A stretch of DNA of 64,000 nucleotides from Rhodophyticola porphyridii (lineage in GTDB: Bacteria; Pseudomonadota; Alphaproteobacteria; Rhodobacterales; Rhodobacteraceae). The notes under the pieces were generated by a model. It saw nothing but the letters and a program-made list of their open reading frames with translations, was not told the origin of the DNA and made no database searches. This document shows, in pieces, positions 51,766 to 60,665 of the stretch. The first letter of the stretch is position 1. Every line of letters begins with the position of its first letter. The translations under genes were made by a program, and so were the position numbers. Location of the stretch: positions 73,106 to 137,105 of the forward strand of contig NZ_RCNT01000005.1 in NCBI RefSeq assembly GCF_003688285.1, written 5' to 3'.

Positions 51766-54123
51766 TCAGGGCAGCAGGTCCGGCACGATCGTCACGATCC
51801 CCGGGAACAGCCAGAGCAGCGCCAACCCGATCACCTGGATCCCCACGAACGGAATGACACCGCGGTAGATATGCCCCGTTGTCACCGATTTCGGCGCCAC
51901 GCCGCGCAGGTAGAAGAGCGCGAAGCCGAAAGGTGGCGTCAGGAACGAGGTCTGGAGGTTCACCGCGATCATGATCGTCACCCATTTCGGATCGAGCGTG
52001 CCACCATAGATGACCGGCCCCACGATCGGGATCACGATGTAGATGATCTCCAGGAAATCCAGCACGAAGCCCAGGATGAACAGGATCAGCATCACCAGCA
52101 GGAACACCACCATCTCGTTGTCGAAGGCGCGCAGGAACTGCTGGATGTAGTGCTCCCCCCCGAAAGAGATCAGCACGAGGTTCAGAAGCTGCGAGCCGAT
52201 CAGGATGGTGAAGACCATTGAGGTGACCTTGGCCGTTTCCCGCACCACGGGGCCCAGAACACTGGTCCGGAACAGCACCCAACAACTGAACAGCAGGCCG
52301 AAGAAGGCGAAGTGATAGGCGCCCTGGGCCACGATATAGGCCACCCAATCGGCAAAGGGCACGCTTTCGCGCGTGATCCGCAGGTCGAAGTTCACGCCCA
52401 CGATGATCATGATCACAAGGGCGAAGCTGGCCCAGATCACGATCTTGGATTTGCCGTTCTCCTCCTTCAGCTTGCGATAGGCCGCGAGCATGATGGCACC
52501 CGCCGCGCCGAGCGCTGCGGCCGGCGTCGGGTTGGTGATCCCGCCCAGAATGGAGCCCAGAACCGCCACGATCAGGACCAGCGGCGGGAAGACGACGCGC
52601 AACAGCTCGTTCTTGGAAAGTCGCATCATCGCGACACGGCAGCCGTAAAGCGTGAGCAGCGTGGGAATTGCCAGGATCATGAAGGTGGCGCCCGGTCCGG
52701 TCAGCGGCCCGATCAGCAGGATATCGGCCAGCAGCGCCAGCACGATGCCACCCCCGCCGATGATCAGCGGCATCGGATCGCCGGAGGGCGATACACCGCG
52801 CGCGATGATCAGCACCAGAGCGAGCAGCGTAAACAGGACCGCGACCCCGGTGCCGATGGGCGCAGCATTGGCCAGCACATCGGCGCGCGCCGCGATCAGT
52901 TCTTCCTCTGTAAGTTCGACAGCCGTTTCTGTATTGGTCCCGGCTTCGGCCTGAGCGGCGCGTTGCGCGACCGCCTCGTCCCAGGCCTCCTGCCCGTGCA
53001 GGTCGATCATCGCGGCCTGGCACTGTTCGGAGACGTTGGTCCGCAGGGCGGGGCCGGCCTCACGCTCGGCATAGTCCGAGACGAAGATCGTCTGGCTGCC
53101 CACAAGGCCGGCGGACCCGGCAAGAACCATCGCGACGATCAGCGCGACCGGCGCCGCCAGATACCAGGTCAGCGCCTCGTTGCGGGTGACCGGTTCGCTG
53201 TTGCTGCCGCCTTCGATCACCACCGGCGGTGCCGCGGACGGTTTGACCAATGCGAAGCCGAAGGCATAGGCGCCGTAGAGGAAGGCGAGGAACAGACCCG
53301 GCAAAAGCGCCGCCTGGAACAGGGTGCCCACCGACAGAACGGCCGGTTCGCCCAGGAAGGTCAGCGCGTCGGAGCAGCCCGCAAGCTGCGCGCGGGTTTC
53401 CTGACCCGTCGCATAGAGGTCGCCCACGAGCGTGCCCAGAAGAACGATGACGATGGAGGGCGGGATGATCTGGCCCAACGTGCCCGAGGCCGCGATGACG
53501 CCGGTGGCAAGTTCGGGCGAATAGTTGTTGCGCAGCATCGTCGGCAGAGCCAGCAGGCCCATTGTCACCACGGTGGCGCCGACGATCCCGGTGGAGGCGG
53601 CGAGGAAGGCGCCCACAATCACGATGGACACGGCAAGGCCGCCGGGCAGCGGGCCGAAGACGCGGGCCATGGTGGTGAGCAGGTCTTCGGCGATCTTGGA
53701 GCGTTCCAGCGTGATGCCCATCATCACGAACATCAGAACCGCCAGCAGGGTTTCGATGCTCTGGCCCGCGATCACCCGCTCGTTCATCCGGTTGACTATG
53801 AAGGAAATGTTCCGGTCCATCGCCTGTTCCCAACCGCCGGGGAACAGGGCCTCTTCGATCCGGGGCAATTCGGGGTATCGGAAGACCGATATGGCGTCCC
53901 GCGCCACCCCCTCGGCCACCAGCGCAGAGTATTCGGCCGAGCTTGTGTCGATGGCCTGGTGGATCAGAAGCCCCGCACTGTCGAGCGCAGCGATGATCGC
54001 GAAGGAGATGACCCCGGCCCCGCCGATGGCGAAGGCCACCGGAAAGCCTGTCATGATCCCTGCGAAGAGTGTCAGGAAGACGATGATCAGTCCGATCTCG
54101 ACTCCATCCAATCCGAAAAGCAT
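51766..54123 (-). CDS. TRAP transporter large permease (DctM type), extended form
   Basis: Membrane subunit that couples Na+ flux to substrate import; 785 aa, about 350 longer than usual DctM (about 430 aa). Conserved blocks are present at both ends: 'GIMTGFPVAFAIGGAGVISF', 'GIVGATVVTMGLLALPTMLR' and 'SGTLGQIIPPSIVIVLLG' near residues 170-215, and 'TPPFGFALFYLRGVAPKS' near 740. Between about residues 310 and 560 an insertion adds extra hydrophobic helices and a polar, acidic loop ('ETAVELTEEELIAARADVLA'). It is the last gene of the operon DctP-DctQ-DctM. Confidence 0.9.
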   Translation of the reverse strand: MLFGLDGVEIGLIIVFLTLFAGIMTGFPVAFAIGGAGVISFAIIAALDSAGLLIHQAIDTSSAEYSALVAEGVARDAISVFRYPELPRIEEALFPGGWEQAMDRNISFIVNRMNERVIAGQSIETLLAVLMFVMMGITLERSKIAEDLLTTMARVFGPLPGGLAVSIVIVGAFLAASTGIVGATVVTMGLLALPTMLRNNYSPELATGVIAASGTLGQIIPPSIVIVLLGTLVGDLYATGQETRAQLAGCSDALTFLGEPAVLSVGTLFQAALLPGLFLAFLYGAYAFGFALVKPSAAPPVVIEGGSNSEPVTRNEALTWYLAAPVALIVAMVLAGSAGLVGSQTIFVSDYAEREAGPALRTNVSEQCQAAMIDLHGQEAWDEAVAQRAAQAEAGTNTETAVELTEEELIAARADVLANAAPIGTGVAVLFTLLALVLIIARGVSPSGDPMPLIIGGGGIVLALLADILLIGPLTGPGATFMILAIPTLLTLYGCRVAMMRLSKNELLRVVFPPLVLIVAVLGSILGGITNPTPAAALGAAGAIMLAAYRKLKEENGKSKIVIWASFALVIMIIVGVNFDLRITRESVPFADWVAYIVAQGAYHFAFFGLLFSCWVLFRTSVLGPVVRETAKVTSMVFTILIGSQLLNLVLISFGGEHYIQQFLRAFDNEMVVFLLVMLILFILGFVLDFLEIIYIVIPIVGPVIYGGTLDPKWVTIMIAVNLQTSFLTPPFGFALFYLRGVAPKSVTTGHIYRGVIPFVGIQVIGLALLWLFPGIVTIVPDLLP

Positions 54124-54171
54124 GTGCTTATGTCCCTTTGCTGCGCGCGTCTTTGGCGTCGTCGTTACGGA

Positions 54172-55083
54172 TCAGGTCGAGCCCGAGTGAATCGCGTGTT
54201 CGAGGTCTTCGGCCTCGTCACCGGTGGTGTCATAATCGGCGTATTTGCCCGCGCTGTCCTCGCCTTCGATCCATTCGAGGTAGGAGCGCCAGAAAAATGC
54301 GATGGCCTGCAGGAACACCATGACGCAAAAGGCCACGATCAGGATCTTGAACAGGAAATACGCATTGAAGCCGTTCGGGCTGAAACCGATCGTCTCGACA
54401 TTCCAGCGGAAGATGCGGGCCTGCATCAGCATCCGGTCGAGATCGCTGGTGGCCGTCACCGTGGGTGTCATCAGATGGCGCCACATGAAGAACCAGGCGT
54501 AGAGATAGGTGATCGTGATCGCCGGGATCATGAAGAACAGGCTGCCGAACATGTCGATCACGCGCCGCGTGCGGTGACTGACGGCGGAATAGACCAGATC
54601 GACGCGCACATGGCTGCCCTGCACGAAGGTGTAGGACACGCACAGGCAGACGACGATGGCGTTATAGAGCTTCAGCTCCTCGCCCCACCAGCTGAGATCT
54701 TGCGAAAACGCGGTGCCGAGCGGGCCGAGCTGGATTTCCGCGACCCGGAAAATGCGCTGCAGGAACACGATCATGACCTGCTGGAGGACCATCAGCAGAC
54801 CGGCCCAGGCCGCGAACCGGCCGACGCCGTTCGCAAAGGCCTCCAGCACGCGCACGCAGGTCCAGAGAATTTCGCGCTTCCAGGCCATGCCGAGCGCGCT
54901 GATCACGGCGAAGGCGGTCATGACCACGAAGAAGAATTCGACCGAGGCCCCGTAATAGATGAAGCGCATCACCGCTTCGGGATTGGACCAGTTCAGCCAG
55001 TCGCCGGGGTTCGTGATCGCAAGGAACAGATGGTACGGGGCCAGCGCGATATTCTGCAGCACCCAGACGATAAAGTCGATCAT
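54172..55083 (-). CDS. TRAP transporter small permease (DctQ type), long form
   Basis: 303-aa four-helix subunit, longer than common DctQ (about 170-220 aa). Conserved DctQ core 'RIFRVAEIQLGPLGTAFSQDLSWWGEELKLYNAIV' region lies near residues 110-145, and 'FVQGSHVRVDLVYSAVSHRTRR' follows. The C-terminal part has an extra helix and a charged tail ('GDEAEDLEHAIHSGST'). It sits between binding protein and large permease on one strand, 48 bases upstream of the latter. Confidence 0.88.
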   Translation of the reverse strand: MIDFIVWVLQNIALAPYHLFLAITNPGDWLNWSNPEAVMRFIYYGASVEFFFVVMTAFAVISALGMAWKREILWTCVRVLEAFANGVGRFAAWAGLLMVLQQVMIVFLQRIFRVAEIQLGPLGTAFSQDLSWWGEELKLYNAIVVCLCVSYTFVQGSHVRVDLVYSAVSHRTRRVIDMFGSLFFMIPAITITYLYAWFFMWRHLMTPTVTATSDLDRMLMQARIFRWNVETIGFSPNGFNAYFLFKILIVAFCVMVFLQAIAFFWRSYLEWIEGEDSAGKYADYDTTGDEAEDLEHAIHSGST

Positions 55084-55145
55084 ACGGTTGTCCCCCCGAA
55101 CGCGGCCGGATTGCGGACGCGACGATCATGGCATGTCTCGAAGCT

Positions 55146-55181
55146 GGCCCCGCCCGCCTGGATTACGGGTCGGGCGGGGCC
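55146..55181 (-). promoter_or_regulatory. Intercistronic hairpin after the TRAP binding-protein gene
   Basis: The 11-bp perfect stem GGCCCCGCCCG / CGGGCGGGGCC (55146-55156 with 55171-55181) has a 14-base loop between the stop of DctP (55205) and the start of DctQ (55083), with no T run. It probably protects the abundant binding-protein message, as does the hairpin at 4249-4280. Confidence 0.7.
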
Positions 55182-55204
55182 ATCATGGTTCCACCTGAGG
55201 CGGA

Positions 55205-56293
55205 TTAACCTGCGGCGTTGACCCGGTTACGCTGACGCATGTACTCGCCGTCCGCGATCTCGTACCAGCCGGCCGATTCTTCCATCGACGCGAAGTAGCT
55301 GTTGGCGATTTCCGCATAGAGCGGATCGCCCATGTTCTCTTCGCGGACCTCGGCGGAGGCACGACCGAACGCATCCCAGACATCGTCGGGGAACTGACGC
55401 ACCTGCACGCCACCGGCCTGCAGACGGGCAAGGGCTGCACCGTTTTCGGCCAGCGAAAGCGCCGTGTTCTGCGCGTGCGCGGCCTGCGCGGCGACGTTGA
55501 CGATCGCCTTGTGCTGTTCGCTCAGCTCGTTCCAGACGTCGAGGTTGAAGCCCAGTGCCAGCGCCGAGCCCGGCTCGTGGAAACCGGCGGCATAGTAGGT
55601 GTTGGTGACCTCCTGGAAGCCCATCCGCTCGTCCGCATATGGGCCGATCCACTCGGCACCGTCGATCTGGCCGCTTGCCAGCGCCTGATAGATCTCCCCG
55701 CCGGGAATGTTCTGCACCGACGCGCCGAGGCGACCGAGAACCTGACCGCCCTGGCCCGGCATCCGGAACCGCAGACCCTGCAGGTCTTCCGCCGAGGTGA
55801 TCTCGATGTTGTACCAGCCGCCGGGCTGCATCGCGGTCATGCCGCACATGATCGGCTTGAGGTTGAACAGCGACGACAGGTTGTCATGCAGATCCTGACC
55901 GCCACGGCGATAATACCAGTTGGCCATTTCCTGCGCCGTCATGCCGAAGGGCACGGAGGTGAAGAAGGCGAAAGCCGGATGCTGGTTCAGGAAGTAGTAT
56001 TCCGCGGAATGGTAGACATCCGCCTGGCCCGAAGACACGGCGTCGAACACTTCGAACGCGCCGACGAGGCTGCCCGCGGGCATCTTGTTGAAGCTCAGCG
56101 CGCCATCGGTCATCGCGGTGATGTAGTCGATGGCCAGCTGTGCCGCATCGTCGAAGATGGCGAAGCCATCCGGCACGGACGTGACCATGGTCAGTGTCCG
56201 GTTGCCCTGCGCATATGCCGGTGCGGCCAGCGTTGTCGATGCCGCTGCCGCGCCACCAAGTGCAGACGTTCTCAAGAAAGAACGACGATCCAT
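55205..56293 (-). CDS. TRAP transporter substrate-binding protein (DctP family, 2-oxo-acid-binding type)
   Basis: 362-aa periplasmic protein with a twin-arginine-type leader ('MDRRSFLRTSALGGAAAAS'). GGGGAGGAT lies upstream of the ATG. The 'NIPGGEIYQALASGQIDGAE' and 'WIGPYADERMGF' region (about residues 190-220) matches the TakP group that binds pyruvate and other 2-oxo acids; its Arg/Trp/Glu positions probably contact the ligand's carboxylate. The protein is divergent from ilvI, whose substrates are 2-oxo acids. The binding specificity is inference from that motif. Confidence 0.9.
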   Translation of the reverse strand: MDRRSFLRTSALGGAAAASTTLAAPAYAQGNRTLTMVTSVPDGFAIFDDAAQLAIDYITAMTDGALSFNKMPAGSLVGAFEVFDAVSSGQADVYHSAEYYFLNQHPAFAFFTSVPFGMTAQEMANWYYRRGGQDLHDNLSSLFNLKPIMCGMTAMQPGGWYNIEITSAEDLQGLRFRMPGQGGQVLGRLGASVQNIPGGEIYQALASGQIDGAEWIGPYADERMGFQEVTNTYYAAGFHEPGSALALGFNLDVWNELSEQHKAIVNVAAQAAHAQNTALSLAENGAALARLQAGGVQVRQFPDDVWDAFGRASAEVREENMGDPLYAEIANSYFASMEESAGWYEIADGEYMRQRNRVNAAG

Positions 56294-56828
56294 ATGGTAT
56301 CCTCCCCATTCGGAATTGCCGCTATCCCCCTCGGATAGCGGATTATTGGTTCATGGTGACCACACGTTAGCGAAGCCGTGGGTCGCAGAAAACAGTTTTC
56401 AACTCGAAACACGGTTTTTTGTCAAATTTTTTTACCAAAATCGGCTTTTGGGCGGATTTTCTACCTGAGGTTGCATGACGTTATCGCTAACTCCCGCGGA
56501 TGCCCGAAAAATTAGCTTTGAGTGCAAGGAATTCGCACCGGGATCGATCGTGACTCGGGGTCTGTCGCCGCCCGGACCGACCCGGACGCGACCCATTCGC
56601 GGGAAGATCACCAGCCTGTCACCGAGGCCGGGGCGCCGCACATCCGGGCCACCGTCAGGCGGGATTGCTCCGGACCCCTTACCCCGATGGCGCCACCAGC
56701 GCCGTGGCCTGCCCCGGATCACGCCCGATATGCCGGCTTCGGGGGCCGCATTGCGGGGACGAGACCGTACACGCAGCATTCTTGCGCAAAAAATCGCGCC
56801 TGGGACAGTTTATTATCGGAATTGCCTG
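56294..56828. other. Divergent promoter region, no gene seen
   Basis: The first 170 bases next to the TRAP gene are AT-rich, with T and A runs around 56415-56440, and should hold the TRAP promoter. The rest is GC-rich. A frame open from 56475 to 56873 has no ribosome-binding site and an Arg/Pro-rich random-looking product, so I do not call it. Confidence 0.55.
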
Positions 56829-56857
56829 TTGACGCCTCTGGCACCCGATCCTAATGT
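56829..56857 (+). promoter_or_regulatory. Candidate sigma-70 promoter of the ilv leader
   Basis: TTGACG (56829-56834), a 17-base spacer and TAATGT (56852-56857) match -35 and -10 elements at ideal spacing. Transcription would start near 56864, about 23 bases before the leader-peptide ATG. Confidence 0.65.
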
Positions 56858-56886
56858 CCCGCGCAGACGATAACTCAGAGGGTCAC

Positions 56887-56934
56887 ATGGCCGGCATTCT
56901 CGTACTTGTAGGAAACACGCGCATGGGTCGGTGA
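56887..56934 (+). CDS. ilv operon leader peptide
   Basis: A 15-residue open frame [15 protein letters not shown] with AGAGGG just upstream of its ATG, ending 103 bases before ilvI. Residues 4-8 are Ile-Leu-Val-Leu-Val, the three amino acids made by the operon's pathway. This arrangement is the hallmark of ribosome-mediated attenuation. The peptide itself needs no function. Ribosome stalling at these codons when charged Ile, Leu or Val tRNA is scarce would let the operon be read through. Confidence 0.85.
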   Translation: MAGILVLVGNTRMGR

Positions 56935-56985
56935 CGACAGCCATATCGGTTTCCCATGCGCCCCCGCCGGATCGGGGGCTTTTTT
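56919..56985 (+). terminator. Attenuator: antiterminator and rho-independent terminator of ilv
   Basis: The terminator stem GCCCCCG / CGGGGGC (56960-56966 with 56973-56979, 6-base loop) is followed by six T. An alternative 9-bp stem GCGCATGGG / CCCATGCGC (56919-56927 with 56953-56961) uses the last leader codons and takes two bases of the terminator arm. A ribosome reaching the leader stop at 56932 would mask 56919-56927 and allow termination. A ribosome stalled at the Ile/Leu/Val codons would leave it free and favour read-through. Confidence 0.85.
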
Positions 56986-57037
56986 ATGCGAGAGTGTCGG
57001 CGGACACGCCACACAGACGGTAAAGGACAAGGGCAAG

Positions 57038-58792
57038 ATGACACGTCAGATGACCGGCGCACAGATGGTGGTCGAGGCTTTGAAGGATCAGGGCGTCGAT
57101 ACGATTTTCGGCTATCCGGGCGGCGCGGTGCTTCCGATCTATGACGAGGTGTTCCAGCAGAACGAGATACGCCACATCCTCGTCCGCCATGAACAGGGCG
57201 CGGTGCATGCGGCGGAGGGCTATGCGCGCGCCACCGGGCGGCCGGGCGTAGTTCTGGTGACCTCCGGCCCCGGGGCGACGAATGCGGTGACCGGGCTGAC
57301 CGACGCCCTGATGGATTCGATCCCGATCGTGGTTCTGACCGGTCAGGTGCCGACCTTCATGATCGGCTCGGACGCGTTTCAGGAGGCCGACACGGTGGGC
57401 ATCACCCGGCCCTGCACCAAGATGAACTGGCTGGTCAAGGAGACCGAGGCGCTTTCGGGCACGATCCACGAGGCCTTCCATATCGCCACCGCAGGCCGCC
57501 CCGGCCCCGTTCTGGTGGATATTCCCAAGGATGTGCAGTTCGCGACCGGAACCTATACCGACAAGCGTCAGGTCAGGCTGCACCACTACCAGCCGCGCGT
57601 GAAGGGCGACACGCAGATCATCACCGCGCTGGTCGAGGCGATGGAAACGGCCGAGCGGCCGGTTTTCTACACCGGCGGCGGGGTGATCAACTCGGGCCCG
57701 CAGGCCAGCACCCTGCTGCGCGAACTGGTGGAGGCGACCGGGTTTCCCATCACCTCGACCCTGATGGGTCTGGGCAGCTACCCGGCCTCGGGCAAGAACT
57801 GGCTGGGGATGCTCGGCATGCACGGGCTCTACGAGGCCAATCTGGCGATGCATGGCTGCGACCTGATGATCAATATCGGAGCGCGGTTCGACGACCGGAT
57901 CACCGGGCGCATCGCCGATTTCAGCCCCGGATCGCGCAAGGCCCATGTGGACATCGACCCCTCCTCGATCAACAAGGTGATCCATGCCGATTTCCCGATC
58001 ATCGGCGACGTGGCCCATGTGCTGGAAGACATGCTGCGGATCTGGAAGGCGCGCGGGCGCAAGACCAATTCCGCCGCGCTGGCCAAGTGGTGGGATAAGA
58101 TCGAGACGTGGCGCAAGACCGATTGCCTGTCCTACAAGCCCGACGCCAAGACGATCAAACCGCAATACGCGCTGGAACGGCTTGAGGCGCTGACCAAGGA
58201 TCACGACCGGTATATCTGCACCGAGGTGGGCCAGCACCAGATGTGGGCCGCGCAATATCTCGGGTTCGAGGGGCCGAACCGCTGGATGACCTCGGGCGGT
58301 CTCGGCACGATGGGTTACGGCTTCCCCGCCTCCATCGGGGTGCAGGTCGCCCATCCCGACGCGCTGGTCATCAATGTTGCCGGAGAGGCGTCGTGGCTGA
58401 TGAACATGCAGGAGATGGGCACCGCGGTGCAGTATCGCCTGCCGGTGAAACAGTTCATCCTCAACAACGAACGCCTCGGCATGGTGCGCCAGTGGCAGGA
58501 GCTGCTGCATGGCGAGCGCTACAGCCACAGCTGGTCGGAGGCGCTGCCCGATTTCGTAAAGCTGGCCGAGGCATTCGGCGCCAAGGGGATCATCTGCAAG
58601 GATCCCGCCGATCTGGATGACGCGATCATGGAGATGCTGGCCTATGACGGGCCGGTGATCTTCGATTGCCTGGTCGAGAAGCACGAGAACTGCTTCCCGA
58701 TGATCCCGTCGGGCAAGGCCCATAACGAAATGCTTCTGGGCGAGGCGGAGACCCAGGGCGTGATCGGCGCCGAGGGGGGCGTTCTGGTGTGA
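57038..58792 (+). CDS. ilvI: Acetolactate synthase large (catalytic) subunit
   Basis: Thiamine-diphosphate enzyme that forms 2-acetolactate and 2-aceto-2-hydroxybutyrate, the first common step to Val, Leu and Ile; 584 aa. The N-terminal ThDP domain has '[17 protein letters not shown]' and '[19 protein letters not shown]' with the catalytic Glu, then '[20 protein letters not shown]'. The FAD-binding region ('[15 protein letters not shown]') and the C-terminal ThDP motif ('[20 protein letters not shown]', which has Gly-Glu where Gly-Asp is usual, then '[10 protein letters not shown]') follow. GGGCAAG lies upstream of the ATG. Its TGA overlaps the next gene's GTG, so the following secreted protein is coupled to it. 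Confidence 0.96.
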   Translation: MTRQMTGAQMVVEALKDQGVDTIFGYPGGAVLPIYDEVFQQNEIRHILVRHEQGAVHAAEGYARATGRPGVVLVTSGPGATNAVTGLTDALMDSIPIVVLTGQVPTFMIGSDAFQEADTVGITRPCTKMNWLVKETEALSGTIHEAFHIATAGRPGPVLVDIPKDVQFATGTYTDKRQVRLHHYQPRVKGDTQIITALVEAMETAERPVFYTGGGVINSGPQASTLLRELVEATGFPITSTLMGLGSYPASGKNWLGMLGMHGLYEANLAMHGCDLMINIGARFDDRITGRIADFSPGSRKAHVDIDPSSINKVIHADFPIIGDVAHVLEDMLRIWKARGRKTNSAALAKWWDKIETWRKTDCLSYKPDAKTIKPQYALERLEALTKDHDRYICTEVGQHQMWAAQYLGFEGPNRWMTSGGLGTMGYGFPASIGVQVAHPDALVINVAGEASWLMNMQEMGTAVQYRLPVKQFILNNERLGMVRQWQELLHGERYSHSWSEALPDFVKLAEAFGAKGIICKDPADLDDAIMEMLAYDGPVIFDCLVEKHENCFPMIPSGKAHNEMLLGEAETQGVIGAEGGVLV

Positions 58793-59298
58793 CATCCCGA
58801 GCGGCCATATGCAGCGCCGCGCTGGTGGCGTCGCTCTTGGGCATGGGCCTTGCCGGAGCCGGCGCGCGGGCCGACACGCCCGGCAGCCTGCATGAGCTTC
58901 TCTGCGACCGGACCGTCCATGTCTATTACGGTGTCGGAAACCAGATCGAGTTTCTTGCGGCCAACGGCGACAGCTATTTCTGGCAACCGGGCAGCGCGGC
59001 GGTCATCGAGGGCACCTGGCGCATCGGCGAGACGCAGGAGGGCGGAGCGCAAATCTGTTTCCAATATGCGCAAGACGCGCTCCGCCCGGGCTACGACGGG
59101 GAGGAGTTCTGCTTTTCGGGCGACTGGTTTCTGGGCACCTTTCTCAGGGACGGCCTGCGCGACGGCGACCCTTACAACCTGCGCAGCGGCACCCCGCCCT
59201 ATGTTCTTGCCGCGCAGCCGCCGCTCGATATCGCCTCGCTCAGCATGGATTTTCCCGATGACGCGCGCAGCACGAGCTGCAGCGCCAACCTGTCATGA
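58789..59298 (+). CDS. Secreted Cys-containing protein, first of a tandem pair
   Basis: 169-aa exported protein (signal peptide to about residue 29, 'GLAGAGARA'), GTG start overlapping the ilvI stop. It contains '[17 protein letters not shown]', '[20 protein letters not shown]' and '[18 protein letters not shown]', plus several Cys that could pair. The next gene has the same layout with 'CGRTVHYFSPELGNQIEY' and '[18 protein letters not shown]', so they are paralogues. Neither matches a domain I know. Both lie between ilvI and ilvH and are translationally coupled. Confidence 0.85.
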   Translation: MTSRAAICSAALVASLLGMGLAGAGARADTPGSLHELLCDRTVHVYYGVGNQIEFLAANGDSYFWQPGSAAVIEGTWRIGETQEGGAQICFQYAQDALRPGYDGEEFCFSGDWFLGTFLRDGLRDGDPYNLRSGTPPYVLAAQPPLDIASLSMDFPDDARSTSCSANLS

Positions 59299-59825
59299 GC
59301 GCCGGTGACCCTGCCCGTGCGACGCGGCAGATGCGCCACCGCACCCGCCTTGCCGGGATTTTGGCGGCCACTCTGACCGCCCTTCCCGCCAGCGCGCAGG
59401 ATGCGGCCTCGATCCTCGCGCTGATCTGCGGACGCACGGTGCATTACTTCAGCCCCGAGCTTGGCAACCAGATCGAATACACCGCGCCCGACGGCTCCGC
59501 CTATCTCTGGCATAGCGGCAACGAGGTTCTGGTCCTGGGTATCTGGGAGGTCACGGAGATCACGCCCGATATCGGAGAGGTCTGCTATGTCTATCGACCT
59601 GGCTCGTTCGGCGCGGACGATCCGGGCTCGGAATTCTGCTTCGATTGGGAGATGCTGATCTCGGATGTGCCGCAAGACGGCGTGCGCGACGGCGATCCCT
59701 ACAATCTCGCCTCCGGCCTGCCTCCGTTCGCTCTGCCCTTCAGCCGGCCCGTTTCGGTCGCGGCGCTGCGGACCGAGTTTCCCGACCAACCGCCCGAACG
59801 GGCCTGCGGCACCCTGATGATGTGA
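59295..59825 (+). CDS. Secreted Cys-containing protein, second of the tandem pair
   Basis: 176-aa exported protein. The ATG overlaps the preceding stop by 4 bases (ATGA). The signal peptide covers about residues 18-35 ('LAGILAATLTALPASAQ'). Conserved blocks shared with the first copy are 'CGRTVHYFSPELGNQIEY', 'GSAYLWHSGNEVLVLGIWEV' and '[18 protein letters not shown]'. Cys positions are mostly shared too. The sequences have diverged strongly outside these blocks. It ends 70 bases before ilvH. No enzymatic motif is visible, and an envelope role is only a guess. Confidence 0.85.
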   Translation: MSAGDPARATRQMRHRTRLAGILAATLTALPASAQDAASILALICGRTVHYFSPELGNQIEYTAPDGSAYLWHSGNEVLVLGIWEVTEITPDIGEVCYVYRPGSFGADDPGSEFCFDWEMLISDVPQDGVRDGDPYNLASGLPPFALPFSRPVSVAALRTEFPDQPPERACGTLMM

Positions 59826-59895
59826 CCGCCCCGCAAGATAGCCGGCCCCTTTGGGCCGCGCGCCCACAAGGACCCCCAAAGATGAAAGCCCGAAC

Positions 59896-60456
59896 ATGTC
59901 CCCGCTGAAAATCGAACAAGGCGCCAGCAGCCATTCCGCCTATGACCTTCGCAGCCATATGTCCGACGAGATCGAGACCCATACGCTGGCCGTTCTGGTC
60001 ACCAACGAGGCCGGCGTTCTGGCGCGCGTTATCGGCCTGTTCTCGGGCCGTGGCTACAATATCGACAGCCTGACCGTGGCCGAGGTGGACCATGAAGGCC
60101 ATCGCAGCCGCATCACCATCGTGACCAGCGGCACGCCGCAGGTGATCCAGCAGATCAAGATGCAGCTGGAACGTATGGTTCCCGTTCACGAGGTCTCGGA
60201 CCTGTCGGTCGAGGGCGCCTTCGTCAGCCGTGAACTGGCGCTGATCAAGGTGATGGGGAAGGGCGAGGCCCGGGTGGAGGCCTTGCGGATTGCCGAGATC
60301 TTCCGGGCCAATGTGGTGGATTCGACGCTGGAAAGCTTCGTTTTCGAGATCACCGGCACGCCGGACAAGATCGACGCCTTCTGCGAACTGATGCGCCCGC
60401 TTGGCGATGTGCGCCTGGCCCGGACGGGCGTGGCGGCAATCGCGCGCGGGATCTGA
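59896..60456 (+). CDS. ilvN: Acetolactate synthase small (regulatory) subunit
   Basis: 186-aa regulatory subunit (IlvN/IlvH) that confers valine feedback on the large subunit. The ACT domain is at residues about 27-100: 'HTLAVLVTNEAGVLARVIGLFSGRGYNIDSL' region with the valine-binding Gly/Asn, then 'HRSRITIVTSG'. The C-terminal domain has 'SRELALIKVMGKGEARVEAL' and 'GTPDKIDAFCELMRPLG'. I start at the ATG at 59896. A longer frame adds 15 residues without conservation. The ribosome-binding site is weak. Two secreted-protein genes separate it from ilvI, unlike the usual adjacent order. Confidence 0.94.
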   Translation: MSPLKIEQGASSHSAYDLRSHMSDEIETHTLAVLVTNEAGVLARVIGLFSGRGYNIDSLTVAEVDHEGHRSRITIVTSGTPQVIQQIKMQLERMVPVHEVSDLSVEGAFVSRELALIKVMGKGEARVEALRIAEIFRANVVDSTLESFVFEITGTPDKIDAFCELMRPLGDVRLARTGVAAIARGI

Positions 60457-60564
60457 GCGGCACCGGTTCGCCTGCCGAGGCCGAAGTTACATTTTCGGCC
60501 CGAGGCACGACCGGCCCGGGCCGTGATCGTGACGGTCCCTTTGGTCGGAACCGCCCTGTGGTCA

Positions 60565-60603
60565 GAACCGGCGCAGCCGAGGCATAAACAGCCGCGCCGG
60601 TTC
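60565..60603 (+). terminator. Hairpin after ilvH, convergent region
   Basis: The 10-bp stem GAACCGGCGC / GCGCCGGTTC (60565-60574 with 60594-60603) has a 19-base loop, 109 bases after the ilvN stop. A smaller 7-bp stem GGCCGAA / TTCGGCC lies at 60479-60485 and 60494-60500. Neither has a T run, but together they may end transcription between the convergent genes. Confidence 0.5.
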
Positions 60604-60665
60604 CCGCATGCACCCTGCCCCGGTGGATCGGGGATTACGGGGCGCAGGTACACACGTCCCCCGCG

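Noticed and set aside
56475-56873. Open frame of 132 codons in the TRAP-ilv gap
   Set aside because: Arg/Pro-rich random-looking product, no ribosome-binding site, and it overlaps the ilv promoter elements.
59882-59908. 8-codon open frame (MKARTCPR) overlapping the ilvN start
   Set aside because: No ribosome-binding site and no branched-chain codons; not a leader peptide.
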